From: Lactiplantibacillus pingfangensis
GTDB taxonomy: Bacteria > Bacillota > Bacilli > Lactobacillales > Lactobacillaceae
Assembly (NCBI RefSeq): GCF_005404945.1
Contig: NZ_BJDG01000006.1
Span: 79,733 to 143,732 of the forward strand
Direction of reading: 5' to 3'
DNA: 64,000 nt
The translations under genes and the position numbers were made by a program. Below are positions 34,075 to 42,730 of the stretch, one piece after another; the first letter of the stretch is position 1, and each line of letters begins with the position of its first letter. Below the pieces are notes generated by a model. It had not been told where the DNA came from. It was given only the letters and a program-made list of their open reading frames with translations, and made no database searches.

Positions 34075-35547
34075 TTACTTCAAATACTTCTCCCAATCAT
34101 CGACCTTCATAAATTGGGCACGTTCGAATTGGTCCTTCATATCAAATGGCACGGTGCCATCAATGACTAACTTCGAGCTCATTCCGCGGAAACGAATTGA
34201 TTTGGGATCGTACTCTGGCCGTTCTGATGGATCTAACGGATGATTACGCATGCCGGATAAGACCATTAAGTCTTGATCGGCTTGGAAACGCGTATTCATC
34301 GTCCAAATTACATCATTCATATCAAAGATATCAACATCTTCATCAACTAAGATAACGGTCTTCAATTCCTTGAATGCTGAGAAAGCTAATAACGCAGCTT
34401 GGCGTTGAATCCCTTCATCGGCTTCATTTTCCTTGTGAATTTGCATGATGGTCATTAACTTCCCACCACCAGCTGGCGGATTGTAGACGTTTTTCACTTT
34501 ACCAGGAATGGCGCGGTCAACCAGTTGTAAGATACTTGCTTCAGTCGGAATTCCGGCCATGCTGACGTGTTCTTCAGACGGTCCAATCACCGATTGCATG
34601 ATCGCATTTTTACGATGCGTAACTGCGGTTACTTTAATCACTTGTAAGGCCGGATTAGCATCACCATCATAACCAGGAAATTCGGGCATTGCTTTACCAG
34701 TATGCGTATTGATGTCTTCTTGAATTCGCTCGTTAGGCATGATGTAGCCTTCCAAGGTGTATTCAGAACGCGCAATGGCTTTTTCATCAACCGTCAAGCC
34801 ATCGACTAATTGCACGGCTTGTTTCCGAATCGCGCCAGCAACGCCTAATTCGTTATAGCCGAATGGCGTGGTCGGTGGCTCAAAGGTTGCGCCAATTGTG
34901 ACGGCCGGGTCTAACCCAATATTAATTGTGATAGGCATTGGCTTGTTGGCTTTTTCATATTCTTCCGCAAACGCGCCAATATGACGACCACCAGGCATGA
35001 TGTAAATGCCTAATCTATCCTTGTCTTCCAAGACCATCCGGTGAATCGTGACATCGCTCTTCGATTTATCCATATTAGAGCCGAAGACTACCCCAACGGT
35101 AATATATGGCCCGGCATCTTGCGGTGTATTGGTCGGTGCCGCAACCAACTTGCGAATATCAAAATCGGCGTCAGTTGCCTTGTGAACAACTTCGTGTGTT
35201 GGTGCGTCGGCTTCTTTTATCGTCACCGGTGCGATTGGATTAGAAACGGACTCGTTTAAAAATTGACCAAGCGTTTGATAATCGTGATGAAACATCTTAC
35301 CAACTCGGCGTCGACTGGCCATTAAGCCGATTAAGACGCGGGTATCAGGAAAACCTTTCACATTATTAAACATCATCGCGGGACCTTCTTTAGTTGGTCG
35401 CTCAACGGTACCACCAGCACCGATATAACGATAAACACCAGAAAGTTCAGCGTTAGGATCAACGGGAACATCGGTTTCATGATAGTTCTTCGGATCATCC
35501 TTGAGCTCGTCAAGCACACGACGTAAGTCCCATGGTTCTTCTGCCAT
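34075..35547 (-). CDS. lpdC: Gallate decarboxylase, UbiD-family catalytic subunit
   Basis: Decarboxylates gallate (and protocatechuate) to pyrogallol (catechol) using prenylated FMN. The 490-residue length equals LpdC of L. plantarum when the ATG of MAEEPWDLRRVL is used (GGGAG nine bases upstream). UbiD features visible: ASRRRVGKMF, TIGATFEPP, the EYTLEGYI region and VDEDVDIFDMNDVIW. The partner genes lpdB (flavin prenyltransferase) and lpdD are not adjacent, consistent with L. plantarum, where they lie far away. Downstream gacP supplies substrate. Confidence 0.93.
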   Translation of the reverse strand: MAEEPWDLRRVLDELKDDPKNYHETDVPVDPNAELSGVYRYIGAGGTVERPTKEGPAMMFNNVKGFPDTRVLIGLMASRRRVGKMFHHDYQTLGQFLNESVSNPIAPVTIKEADAPTHEVVHKATDADFDIRKLVAAPTNTPQDAGPYITVGVVFGSNMDKSKSDVTIHRMVLEDKDRLGIYIMPGGRHIGAFAEEYEKANKPMPITINIGLDPAVTIGATFEPPTTPFGYNELGVAGAIRKQAVQLVDGLTVDEKAIARSEYTLEGYIMPNERIQEDINTHTGKAMPEFPGYDGDANPALQVIKVTAVTHRKNAIMQSVIGPSEEHVSMAGIPTEASILQLVDRAIPGKVKNVYNPPAGGGKLMTIMQIHKENEADEGIQRQAALLAFSAFKELKTVILVDEDVDIFDMNDVIWTMNTRFQADQDLMVLSGMRNHPLDPSERPEYDPKSIRFRGMSSKLVIDGTVPFDMKDQFERAQFMKVDDWEKYLK

Positions 35548-35592
35548 ACTTGTCATCTCCCTTAAAATTTACAGCTTAATCATACGGCCGGT

Positions 35593-35606
35593 GGAAAACG
35601 TTATCA
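35593..35606. promoter_or_regulatory. Possible cre site upstream of lpdC
   Basis: GGAAAACGTTATCA differs from TGWAANCGNTNWCA at one position (first base). About 45 nt before the lpdC start, a place where CcpA could act. Confidence 0.45.
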
Positions 35607-35697
35607 ATTCGAAATCGGCGGGCCTGTTATTCCGTATTTGAATATTAAAATATTGCTTGATTAAATTCGATAACTAAGCAACAAAGGTTCATAACGA

Positions 35698-35724
35698 CAA
35701 AAAAAGGGACAATTTACTGTCCCT
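35698..35724 (-). terminator. Terminator after the cation transporter gene
   Basis: Minus strand AGGGACA/TGTCCCT, loop GTAAAT, followed by TTTTTTT. It separates the ArsR-transporter operon from lpdC. Confidence 0.85.
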
Positions 35725-35778
35725 CAACAAGATGAATTTAATTATTTAGCTGTTGCCAATCGTGTCCAAAGCTAACGA

Positions 35779-36399
35779 CTAGTCGGTCTTCCCCCGTCCA
35801 GCTTGAAATGATTCCCAGCCTTCACTGGCAATAAAGTAAACTAAAATTAAGGCCGCGACCGAATCGGCCCACCACCAATTAAGCCAGGCGGTGACAATCG
35901 CGCCAATCAAAACCGTTCCGGCCATATAAGCACAGGTAATATTACACATGCCATCTTCAACCAATGCTGGCGACGCTAACGCATGACCCAACTTGCGTTT
36001 GCGCCAAGTTAAGACCGGCATGAGAATAACCGAGGCAATCGCGATGGCCATTCCCATCGGGCTCTCACTCGCAACTTGATGGGTGATCAAATTGTAACTA
36101 GAGACAGCCGTCACATAAATTGCTAAGGCTAATAAAACGGTCCCAACGACTAGTGATGAGCTTCGTTCGGCTTGTTCAATATCTGTCTCAGACGCACCAT
36201 TCGCCTCTTTGCGTAATCGCCAGATTAGTGTTGATCCCGCAATAATCTCTAAAAAGCTATCCAGGCCAAAGGCAATCAACAAGATAGAGCCCGCCTGCAA
36301 CCCCGCAGTCAACCCAACGATAAATTCAAATGCCATCCAAGCAGTCGAAAAGATTTCAGTTCGAATACTTTGTTGTACCAATTTTGTTTTAGTTACCAT
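35779..36399 (-). CDS. Cation transporter, CDF-like, regulated by ArsR protein
   Basis: Membrane protein of 206 residues with about six hydrophobic segments and polar helix motifs [12 protein letters not shown] and [15 protein letters not shown], which resemble metal-binding helices 2 and 5 of cation diffusion facilitators. The cytosolic C-terminal domain of normal CDF proteins is absent. The ATG (36397-36399) is preceded by GGGGGG and overlaps the ArsR gene by 11 bp. The pairing suggests metal efflux induced through the regulator; the metal is unknown. Confidence 0.82.
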   Translation of the reverse strand: MVTKTKLVQQSIRTEIFSTAWMAFEFIVGLTAGLQAGSILLIAFGLDSFLEIIAGSTLIWRLRKEANGASETDIEQAERSSSLVVGTVLLALAIYVTAVSSYNLITHQVASESPMGMAIAIASVILMPVLTWRKRKLGHALASPALVEDGMCNITCAYMAGTVLIGAIVTAWLNWWWADSVAALILVYFIASEGWESFQAGRGKTD

Positions 36400-36736
36400 G
36401 CTTAACCCCCCGGACAACATGATCCGCGTGAGCAAGCATTTCGTTAATAACGTCCAAAATATGTGGATCATCTAAGCGATAATAACTCGCCTTACCGACT
36501 TTGTGAGCACTCACTAACTGATGTTTGCGCAACAATGCCAATTGGTGCGAAATTACTGATTGCTCCAACTGTAGTAGTGCCCCCAGTTCACCGACATTTA
36601 AGTCCTGTTGCTCTAACACGTACAGTAATTGCAGTCGTGTCGGATTGCTCAATAATTTAAAAATGCGATCCGACTCCTGCAACTTTTTAGGCTCAATTAA
36701 AATTGGTGTCCCCATTTCACATGTCATCCCTTTCAT
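36389..36736 (-). CDS. ArsR/SmtB-family metal-responsive repressor
   Basis: Winged-helix repressor, up to 115 residues: [20 protein letters not shown], then recognition helix [19 protein letters not shown] and a C-terminal [13 protein letters not shown] with histidines that may bind metal. The listed ATG (36736) sits inside the operator palindrome at 36728-36761, so translation more likely begins at ATG 36715 (MGTPILIEP) with AAAGGG upstream. First gene of a two-gene operon with the CDF-like transporter. Confidence 0.9.
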   Translation of the reverse strand: MKGMTCEMGTPILIEPKKLQESDRIFKLLSNPTRLQLLYVLEQQDLNVGELGALLQLEQSVISHQLALLRKHQLVSAHKVGKASYYRLDDPHILDVINEMLAHADHVVRGVKHGN

Positions 36737-36761
36737 ATGTTGATATTAACATATGAAAGGG
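36728..36761. promoter_or_regulatory. ArsR-type operator
   Basis: CCCTTTCATATGTT and AACATATGAAAGGG form a perfect 14-bp inverted repeat with 6-bp spacer. CATATG-centred dyads are typical of ArsR/SmtB operators. Confidence 0.85.
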
Positions 36762-36775
36762 TTAGTTGTAAACTA

Positions 36776-36809
36776 AACCCGTGCTCATGGTTAGCCACAA
36801 GCACGGGTT
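36776..36809. terminator. Hairpin downstream of the small peptide gene
   Basis: AACCCGTGCT/AGCACGGGTT perfect 10-bp stem. Neither side has a strong T-run, so it may stabilise an mRNA end. Confidence 0.5.
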
Positions 36810-36816
36810 CAGAAAT

Positions 36817-36918
36817 TTATTTAAGTGTTTTTAAAACAGTTCGATAAATACAAAGCATTGCGACCATTAACGTCCCAGCCGTTAATACGGTTTTAAAAAA
36901 TGCTTTTAATTGCTGCAC
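36817..36918 (-). CDS. Putative 33-residue membrane peptide
   Basis: GTG start with AAGGTGGTGG just upstream; product begins MQQLKAFFKTVLTAGTLMVA and ends YRTVLKTLK. One hydrophobic helix flanked by lysines and arginine, net positive charge. It lies 39 bp after the bacteriocin immunity gene on the same strand and is followed by a hairpin. Size and charge recall small membrane peptides (toxin- or bacteriocin-like), but there is no leader peptide. Function not known. Confidence 0.5.
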   Translation of the reverse strand: MQQLKAFFKTVLTAGTLMVAMLCIYRTVLKTLK

Positions 36919-36957
36919 GCTAACCACCACCTTAATCGTTTCAATTAGATTGACACG

Positions 36958-37266
36958 CTACTCAAATTTTGAGGCATCAAACCGATGTTCCCGAAAACTA
37001 CCTTCAATACTGCTAGTTCGGCCAATGCTCATCAACTGACTTAACAATAAATTTTGTGTTCGTGTTAACCGAATTTTATTAATAAATACCGTATAAGTAA
37101 TATAGTTTGCCAATCGATCCACTAAGACTAAGTCAACCTCTTTTTGCGTAGCTAGACGTTCAGCAACCTGTTGTAGTGCCGCCTTGATTTCAGCGCTACC
37201 GGTAACTTTCGATCCCATAAAATCTTGGGTTAACTCTGAAACAATTCCTTTAACTTCATTCTGCAT
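36958..37266 (-). CDS. Enterocin A-type bacteriocin immunity protein
   Basis: 102 residues, predicted all-helical, no membrane segment. Pattern ELTQDFMGSK...LQQVAERL...VLVDRLANYITYTVFINKIRLT fits the four-helix EntA_Immun family that protects cells from class IIa bacteriocins by binding the mannose-PTS receptor complex. GGGGG precedes the ATG. No bacteriocin precursor with a double-glycine leader is visible nearby, so this is an orphan immunity gene. Confidence 0.82.
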   Translation of the reverse strand: MQNEVKGIVSELTQDFMGSKVTGSAEIKAALQQVAERLATQKEVDLVLVDRLANYITYTVFINKIRLTRTQNLLLSQLMSIGRTSSIEGSFREHRFDASKFE

Positions 37267-37403
37267 AAAATCCCCCGCTCCTACATCTTCTAGTATAACA
37301 AGCTTGGCAAGGTATTAAAAATTGTACACGACCTAATTCATTAATCGGCAAAACAAAAAAAGCATTGTAACCTAATTATAAAAATGTTAATTGTCCCTGA
37401 ACG

Positions 37404-37433
37404 CAAAAAAACGTACGCCACAATGCGTACGCT
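37404..37433 (-). terminator. Terminator after the EIIC-like gene
   Basis: Minus strand GCGTACGC/GCGTACGT with loop ATTGTG and seven T following. Confidence 0.9.
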
Positions 37434-37440
37434 TTTTAAA

Positions 37441-38532
37441 CTAAACAATTTCCAATTGAAGCTGTTGTGACTCAACCCATTTGGCCGCGATTAAGACGCG
37501 ATACAATACTACCGTAATTACGGCGGGAATCAGAACTCCCGTCAACAGGTAGACGAGAAAGCTCGTCATGTTCGTTGAAGCCAGTGTAATCGGTGCAATT
37601 AATGAATTCAGCCCCAACCCCGCCAACTTGTATGACGTCGAGAAATTAAACACAATGGTCGCAATTGGTGCCGACACGATTGCGGCGACCATTGGTGGAA
37701 TCGCTAACCGCGGATTCACGAGCAAATTTGGAAATTGGACTTTTGGCGTGATAATCCCTTGGGCAATGTTTGCCCCAATATTATTTTGCCGAAATGACAT
37801 TACGGTAAACCCAACGAATTGCGCGGTCGTCCCAATCAACGCGGCACCTGATGAAACGGGATCCAACATGACCGCCACCGCTAAAGCGGCCGACGACGCT
37901 GGTGTCATTAGAAACAGCGCCCATGCTAAGGAAACTGCCATCGACCCAATCAATGGATTGACTTTCATGGATGCGGCGATAAAATGACTTAGCCAAACCA
38001 AGGCGGGTGTCGTCACTGCTGCTAAACCTAAACCAACGACCGCCCCAACAAACGTCGCCGCTAGCGGCACCAGCATCATGTCAAGTGGGGTCTTACCAGT
38101 TAAGTAATTGCCAACCAAAACGGCAACTAAACCCGCTGCAACCGCCGAAATCGGCTGACCCGTTGAAAACATCGGACTTTGGGCAAGCTGGACTAATGTA
38201 TGACCGGTCGCAGTCACCCCAGTCGTACTGCTCTGAGAGAAGAAGACGGCATTCGCACCGATCGTTGAAGAAATCATCGCGCTAAACGTCACTAAAGTAT
38301 TACTATTTAACATCGTGGCGATGGCAACGCCAAAAGCCGGTCCGAGCAAAACTTGCGCAATCCCACCAATTTGATACAATGCCTGCCAATGGACAAAATT
38401 AGCTAATGATTGCAGTAACAAGCCGATTCCCAAACAAACCAGAATGGCATTGGAAACTCCGGCAGAAACTTTATAGACGTAATCCATCGTCGTCATGCTA
38501 TGTGTTGATGTTGCATCAGTTGATTGTGACAT
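37441..38532 (-). CDS. PTS_EIIC_2-family membrane protein
   Basis: Integral membrane protein of 363 residues with around ten hydrophobic segments, glycine- and alanine-rich (ISSTIGANAVFFSQ, VMLDPVSSGAALIGT, PPMVAAIVSAPIATIVFN), matching the EIIC-like family PF13303. Members are annotated PTS IIC, but neither IIA nor IIB is near, so PTS-linked transport is unproven. Start chosen at MSQSTDATST because GGAGG lies eight bases upstream. Monocistronic. Confidence 0.82.
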   Translation of the reverse strand: MSQSTDATSTHSMTTMDYVYKVSAGVSNAILVCLGIGLLLQSLANFVHWQALYQIGGIAQVLLGPAFGVAIATMLNSNTLVTFSAMISSTIGANAVFFSQSSTTGVTATGHTLVQLAQSPMFSTGQPISAVAAGLVAVLVGNYLTGKTPLDMMLVPLAATFVGAVVGLGLAAVTTPALVWLSHFIAASMKVNPLIGSMAVSLAWALFLMTPASSAALAVAVMLDPVSSGAALIGTTAQFVGFTVMSFRQNNIGANIAQGIITPKVQFPNLLVNPRLAIPPMVAAIVSAPIATIVFNFSTSYKLAGLGLNSLIAPITLASTNMTSFLVYLLTGVLIPAVITVVLYRVLIAAKWVESQQLQLEIV

Positions 38533-38727
38533 ATGTATGGCCTCCACTTAATTAATAAAAATTAGATTAGAGCTATGTGAGAATGTCTTTAATTTAACCA
38601 TTGATCTTTGCAACTGTCAACCGTTTTAGCTGTTCTTTTTCATGAAAGCGTCGTCACAACTAAAAAATAGCCAAACACCAGTGGCAAACTGGCATTTGAC
38701 CATTTTATATGACAGGTAATGCTTATC

Positions 38728-39216
38728 TTAATCCTTCGCCACAGCTAAACTCGCCCAATCAACGACCCCATTTTGATAACTATTCTGTTCCAATAGTTGG
38801 CTTAGCGGCACGGTTGCCAGTGTTTGGTCGAAGGCCGTCGCTGCCTTTTCAAAGGCAGCCTTGGCCGTCGCCTCACTATGTTCGATATGACTGGGACGTC
38901 CCGGGAATAGTTTTGCTGCCAAATGACGGGTCGGCATTTGGAGTGTTCCTAATTGTTCAACAGCTTGACCGACATCTAACAAACTAATTTCTTCAACGGA
39001 TCGCTTTAAGACAAACCCACCGTCCTTGCTGGCGCTTGAATCAATGAGTCCCGCAATTACTAATTTTCGTAAAATCTTTTTCAAATATGAATCTGAGACA
39101 CCTAATTGCTGACTCAACAGTTGACTCTTCAACGGCGTATGATCTTTTTGTAATGCGAGCATCAGCACGACATAGATGCCTTGTTCCACACTTTTACTAA
39201 TCTTCAAGCTAAACAC
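38728..39216 (-). CDS. Rrf2-family transcriptional regulator
   Basis: Winged-helix protein of 162 residues: SVEQGIYVVLMLAL, SQQLGVSDSYLKKILRKLV and DGGFVLKRSVEEISLLDV are standard Rrf2 positions. The three cysteines that hold an iron-sulphur cluster in IscR/NsrR are absent; there is no cysteine at all, so it must sense something else. It follows an NAD(P)-binding protein gene by 41 bp, a pairing common in lactobacilli, and probably regulates its own operon through the paired dyads at 39879-39907. Confidence 0.9.
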   Translation of the reverse strand: MFSLKISKSVEQGIYVVLMLALQKDHTPLKSQLLSQQLGVSDSYLKKILRKLVIAGLIDSSASKDGGFVLKRSVEEISLLDVGQAVEQLGTLQMPTRHLAAKLFPGRPSHIEHSEATAKAAFEKAATAFDQTLATVPLSQLLEQNSYQNGVVDWASLAVAKD

Positions 39217-39257
39217 TTCCCAATTCTTCGTTTTAACTCCTAATTATTCGCAGTGAC

Positions 39258-39848
39258 TTAGTCTTTCTGGCTCCCGACTTCCTGCAACTTAGCCAATAAT
39301 TGTGCGGCAACTGTCGCCACCATGACCGGTTTCAAATTAGCGTTAAATAGACCACCAATTTTCAACAACGGTACTAGCCGACTCATCGAATCATGCCGAC
39401 CTGCGCCATAAACTAGCGTCGGTTCAACGACAGCCAATGGCAGCTCACTGGTCCTCAAGCGTTGAATAATGCTTGCTTTCAACGCAACAAATGATTTCGG
39501 TCCCAGCTTACCACCCACGAATCCCATCGCTCGAACATGATAATCTTCTGCCAACTGCTGCATCACAAGTGCCGGTGCTTGATTTATCGCCAATTGTTGC
39601 CTTGTATCGGCGTCTGGCCGGCCAATTAAATCAACTATATAATCAATTTTAGTTGGCAGCGCTGCTTTCACGGCTGCTAAATCAGTCAAATCTAAAGCCA
39701 AATTATGCACATTGGTCGCTTGCAAGTCATTATGACCTGAGCGCGAAACAATCCAAAACTCAGCTTGAGCCTCTACTTGTTGCCACTGCCGCGTTAGTTC
39801 ACGACCAATATAACCATTACCACCGAATAACACAACTGTTGTTTTCAT
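39258..39848 (-). CDS. NAD(P)-binding epimerase/reductase-like protein
   Basis: Rossmann-fold protein of 196 residues; GGNGYIGRELTRQW near the start is the dinucleotide-binding loop, followed by LALDLTDLAAVKAAL and VVEPTLVYGAGRHDS. Resembles NmrA/SDR-like oxidoreductases that respond to redox or quinone stress. ATG of MKTTVVLFGG is chosen because the upstream extension is not Rossmann-like and crosses operator sequence. First gene of the operon with the Rrf2 regulator. Confidence 0.85.
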   Translation of the reverse strand: MKTTVVLFGGNGYIGRELTRQWQQVEAQAEFWIVSRSGHNDLQATNVHNLALDLTDLAAVKAALPTKIDYIVDLIGRPDADTRQQLAINQAPALVMQQLAEDYHVRAMGFVGGKLGPKSFVALKASIIQRLRTSELPLAVVEPTLVYGAGRHDSMSRLVPLLKIGGLFNANLKPVMVATVAAQLLAKLQEVGSQKD

Positions 39849-39878
39849 TTTGCCAGCTCGCTTTCTAAAGACATTTAA

Positions 39879-39907
39879 TATCCATGGATACATAATATCT
39901 TTAGATA
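39879..39907. promoter_or_regulatory. Paired dyad operators, probably for Rrf2 regulator
   Basis: TATCCATGGATA (39879-39890) and TATCTTTAGATA (39896-39907) are two palindromes fitting TATCYWTRGATA, centres 17 bp apart, directly upstream of the reductase-Rrf2 operon. Confidence 0.6.
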
Positions 39908-39936
39908 TGGCCACTGTCAATTAAAAACATTAGCGA

Positions 39937-39973
39937 CAAAAAAACTAGCGTTCAATTTTTATGAACGCTAGTT
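39937..39973 (-). terminator. Terminator after TetR gene
   Basis: Minus strand AACTAGCGTTC/GAACGCTAGTT perfect 11-bp stem, 9-nt loop, T-run. Confidence 0.92.
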
Positions 39974-39983
39974 GTCTTAAAGT

Positions 39984-40637
39984 TTATTTTTCAGGCGCCA
40001 AACCGCGGGCTAAAAAGTGTGCAGCATCGCGGCTAGCTTGTTCAATATCGAAGTTTTTATCGACACCCAGTAACATTTGTGGCACCACATAACTCGCTAG
40101 TGTGCCAATAATGTAACGAGCAATTCGGGCTACTGGCCAATCCACAATCTGGCCGGTCTGTTGAAAATAACTAAAATACTCGCCAACTTTACCTTCAATT
40201 AATAGTTGTAACTTCCCCGATAAATTTTGAATAATTTCCGGTTTGCGCACAATCTCTTGTGCAAACACCTTCAATAATTTTTGATTTGCTAACGCAAAGG
40301 TCATCCGATCCTGAATCGCATAAGTAATGAAACCCTCGAAATCTTGAATCTGTGACGTCTTGATTTCCGTCAAAAATTCCGCCGCGGCCATTGGAACCAC
40401 TTGATCCAACATCGGGTCCATTAGTGCCTTTAGAATGCCATCCTTAGTTTTGAACTGTTTAAAAACAGTGCCTTCAGAAACACCAGCACCCTTGGCAATT
40501 TCACTCGTACTCGTCCGGTCAAAGCCTTGCTCTGCAAATAAATTGAGGCTAACACTTAAGACCGCTTGCTGTTTTTGAGTCAGTTCTGACTCCTGGAGGG
40601 TCTTTTCAAAAAGCTCCTCGACATTATTAACTTGCAT
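39984..40637 (-). CDS. TetR-family regulator
   Basis: 217 residues. N-terminal HTH: LFAEQGFDRTSTSEIAKGAG then VSEGTVFKQFKTKDGIL. The C-terminal ligand domain is helical without a recognised type. It is a diverged paralogue of the TetR gene just upstream (40812-41477), suggesting local duplication. It may regulate the neighbouring ABC exporter or the reductase operon; no partner is proven. Confidence 0.9.
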   Translation of the reverse strand: MQVNNVEELFEKTLQESELTQKQQAVLSVSLNLFAEQGFDRTSTSEIAKGAGVSEGTVFKQFKTKDGILKALMDPMLDQVVPMAAAEFLTEIKTSQIQDFEGFITYAIQDRMTFALANQKLLKVFAQEIVRKPEIIQNLSGKLQLLIEGKVGEYFSYFQQTGQIVDWPVARIARYIIGTLASYVVPQMLLGVDKNFDIEQASRDAAHFLARGLAPEK

Positions 40638-40811
40638 GCTAATCCCTCACAATTTTATAAAAACGCTCATTATAGTATAGAACATCCGCGTCATCCGCGC
40701 CAACCAACAATACCGCTCGCCACAGTTATGGGCTGGCAAAGATTACTGGACCGTCAGTTTATGACCTTCTAATCAACTTTAATTTTGACCATAACCAGCT
40801 GATTATGCTGG

Positions 40812-41477
40812 TCAAACCGGCTCACTGTCGGGCAACTCGACTTGACTGATTTCTCGGACAATTTGCGCTACCAGCTTTGAAAGATCCTGCTGTTCACCTT
40901 GTAACAGTCCTGGCACATAATGGGCTTGAACAATATAACAAATTAACTGACCGGCGATAATCCGTAAGAGGTCAACTGCATTAATGTCCGCTCGTAACGC
41001 TGGCATTCGCCGGAACAATTCAAGCAATTTCGCTAAAAAGTCAGTATCATCCGTCAGCAGCAACGCTTTTAATAACTGTCGAATATCACTGCTAGTCAAT
41101 AGTTCAACGACAATAATTTTTACCGCCTCGAGGTTAGCCATGATAAAGTGGTAACGGTCAGTCACGATAAAATGGACCATCGCTTCCAACGTTGAACAGC
41201 TGGCTAAACCAGCAAAGAACTGATCCCGATATTTTGGAAAAAAGTGTGACATTACTGGTTTAACTACCGCCACGAGCAAATCTTGTTTCGTATGATAGTA
41301 TTTAAAAATAGTTGCTTGACTAATCCCGGCTTGTTTCGCAATATCACTCGTCGCAGTTCCATCAAAGCCCCGCTCAGCAAATAAGGTCATCGCCGCCACT
41401 AACGCTGCTTTTTGTCCCTTGGGCATCGTCTGCTGATCAAGCCAATCCTGATAATTCACAAAGATATCAACTGCCAC
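40812..41477 (-). CDS. TetR-family regulator of the ABC-2 exporter operon
   Basis: 221 residues; HTH with LFAERGFDGTATSDIAKQAG and ISQATIFKYYHTKQDLL. It follows the permease gene by 32 bp as last gene of an ATPase-permease-TetR operon, so autoregulation through the TGAGT/ACTCA dyads at 43499-43602 is likely. A weak hairpin overlaps its stop codon (TTTGACC...GGTCAAA). Confidence 0.9.
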   Translation of the reverse strand: MAVDIFVNYQDWLDQQTMPKGQKAALVAAMTLFAERGFDGTATSDIAKQAGISQATIFKYYHTKQDLLVAVVKPVMSHFFPKYRDQFFAGLASCSTLEAMVHFIVTDRYHFIMANLEAVKIIVVELLTSSDIRQLLKALLLTDDTDFLAKLLELFRRMPALRADINAVDLLRIIAGQLICYIVQAHYVPGLLQGEQQDLSKLVAQIVREISQVELPDSEPV

Positions 41478-41509
41478 TAGTCACACCTCCACTCGCTAGT
41501 CATCAGTGC

Positions 41510-42730
41510 TTAAACTTTCCGATAACGCTTCAAACCAACGATATTTAGTACCGTTAGGACGACTAAGAAAATCAGTAAAATTCCAATATCGAAGCCTAAA
41601 TGCCAAATTGACGTTCCGCGCATGATAATGTCAGTAACGGCATCCCCAGCATACTTAATTGGAATAATGTAGGAAATGTCCTTAACCCAAGCAGCCATCG
41701 AATCCAATGGAATAATGCCTGAGAAGAAGACCTGTGGCACAATGACTAGTGGAATGAATTGCATCATTTGGAACTCAGAGTTTGCAAACGTTGAGAGCAA
41801 AATTCCGAAAGCTAACGCGACTAATGCCAAAATTAAATTAATGACAATCACGCTCGCCATATTCCCAACGACTTCAATTCCGAGCAGCCAAACGGTCACA
41901 AGCACAATTAAGATGGTTTGAATCACGGCTAACACACCGTAGCTTAACATGTAGCCAAAGACGATTGACGACCGTTTAACTGGCGTTGCCAACAAGCGAT
42001 CCAAAGTTCCCGTCGTCCGTTCTTTTAATAGTGCCATCCCAGAAATCAAGAAGACGAAGAAGAAGACGAAAAAGCCCATCAGAATTGGCAACATCTTAGC
42101 AAAATAGCCAGTATCCTTATCGCCATAAACGTAGTGATTAGTAATTTTAGGCGTCTTTTGACTCGTACTCTTGGTCGCCATCGTCGTCGAAGTAGCTTTG
42201 GTTGACGTTGCCTGTTGTGCCGCTGTGGCAGCACTGCCAGCTTTAGCACTAGCCGTCGCCGCAGCCTGTTGCTTTTGAATCGCTTGCAGTTGTGCTTGTA
42301 ACTTCACGGTTGCCTTAGTGCTCTTCGTCAACGCAGACTTCAACTGATTAATGCTCGTGGCCGTCAACGCATTCTTAAAGGCTAATTTGACGGTAGCGGT
42401 TTTCGTTGAATCCGTGTTCGCGTACGTCAAACTGTAATTACTGCCATTTTTCTTAACAATGGCATCAATTTTTTCATTCTTTAACGCTTTTTTAGCAGCG
42501 CTTTTGGTGTCGTAAGTTTTGACTGTCACATGCTTAATATCGGCCATTTGTTGGTTTAGCTTATGACTGACCGAAATGGTTCCAATCGACACATCCGTTG
42601 ACGAATTTGTATTAAAAATGACGCTCATCAGTAACATAATTAAAATTGGTGCGAGGAACATCAGGGCTAGCGTCCGTTTATCCCGAAATAGTTCTTTGAG
42701 CACCCGGTTCATAATTCCAATTGTTCGCAT
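41510..42730 (-). CDS. ABC-2 type exporter permease
   Basis: 406 residues: one N-terminal membrane helix, an extracytoplasmic loop (about 45-215) that ends in a low-complexity Ala/Thr/Ser/Lys/Gln stretch, then five to six C-terminal helices with GMALLKERTTGTLDRLLATP and YIIPIKYAGDAVTDI typical of drug/lipid exporters of the YhgE/DrrB type. Its ATG overlaps the ATPase stop (TAATG). Probably exports a hydrophobic toxic compound. Confidence 0.9.
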   Translation of the reverse strand: MRTIGIMNRVLKELFRDKRTLALMFLAPILIMLLMSVIFNTNSSTDVSIGTISVSHKLNQQMADIKHVTVKTYDTKSAAKKALKNEKIDAIVKKNGSNYSLTYANTDSTKTATVKLAFKNALTATSINQLKSALTKSTKATVKLQAQLQAIQKQQAAATASAKAGSAATAAQQATSTKATSTTMATKSTSQKTPKITNHYVYGDKDTGYFAKMLPILMGFFVFFFVFLISGMALLKERTTGTLDRLLATPVKRSSIVFGYMLSYGVLAVIQTILIVLVTVWLLGIEVVGNMASVIVINLILALVALAFGILLSTFANSEFQMMQFIPLVIVPQVFFSGIIPLDSMAAWVKDISYIIPIKYAGDAVTDIIMRGTSIWHLGFDIGILLIFLVVLTVLNIVGLKRYRKV

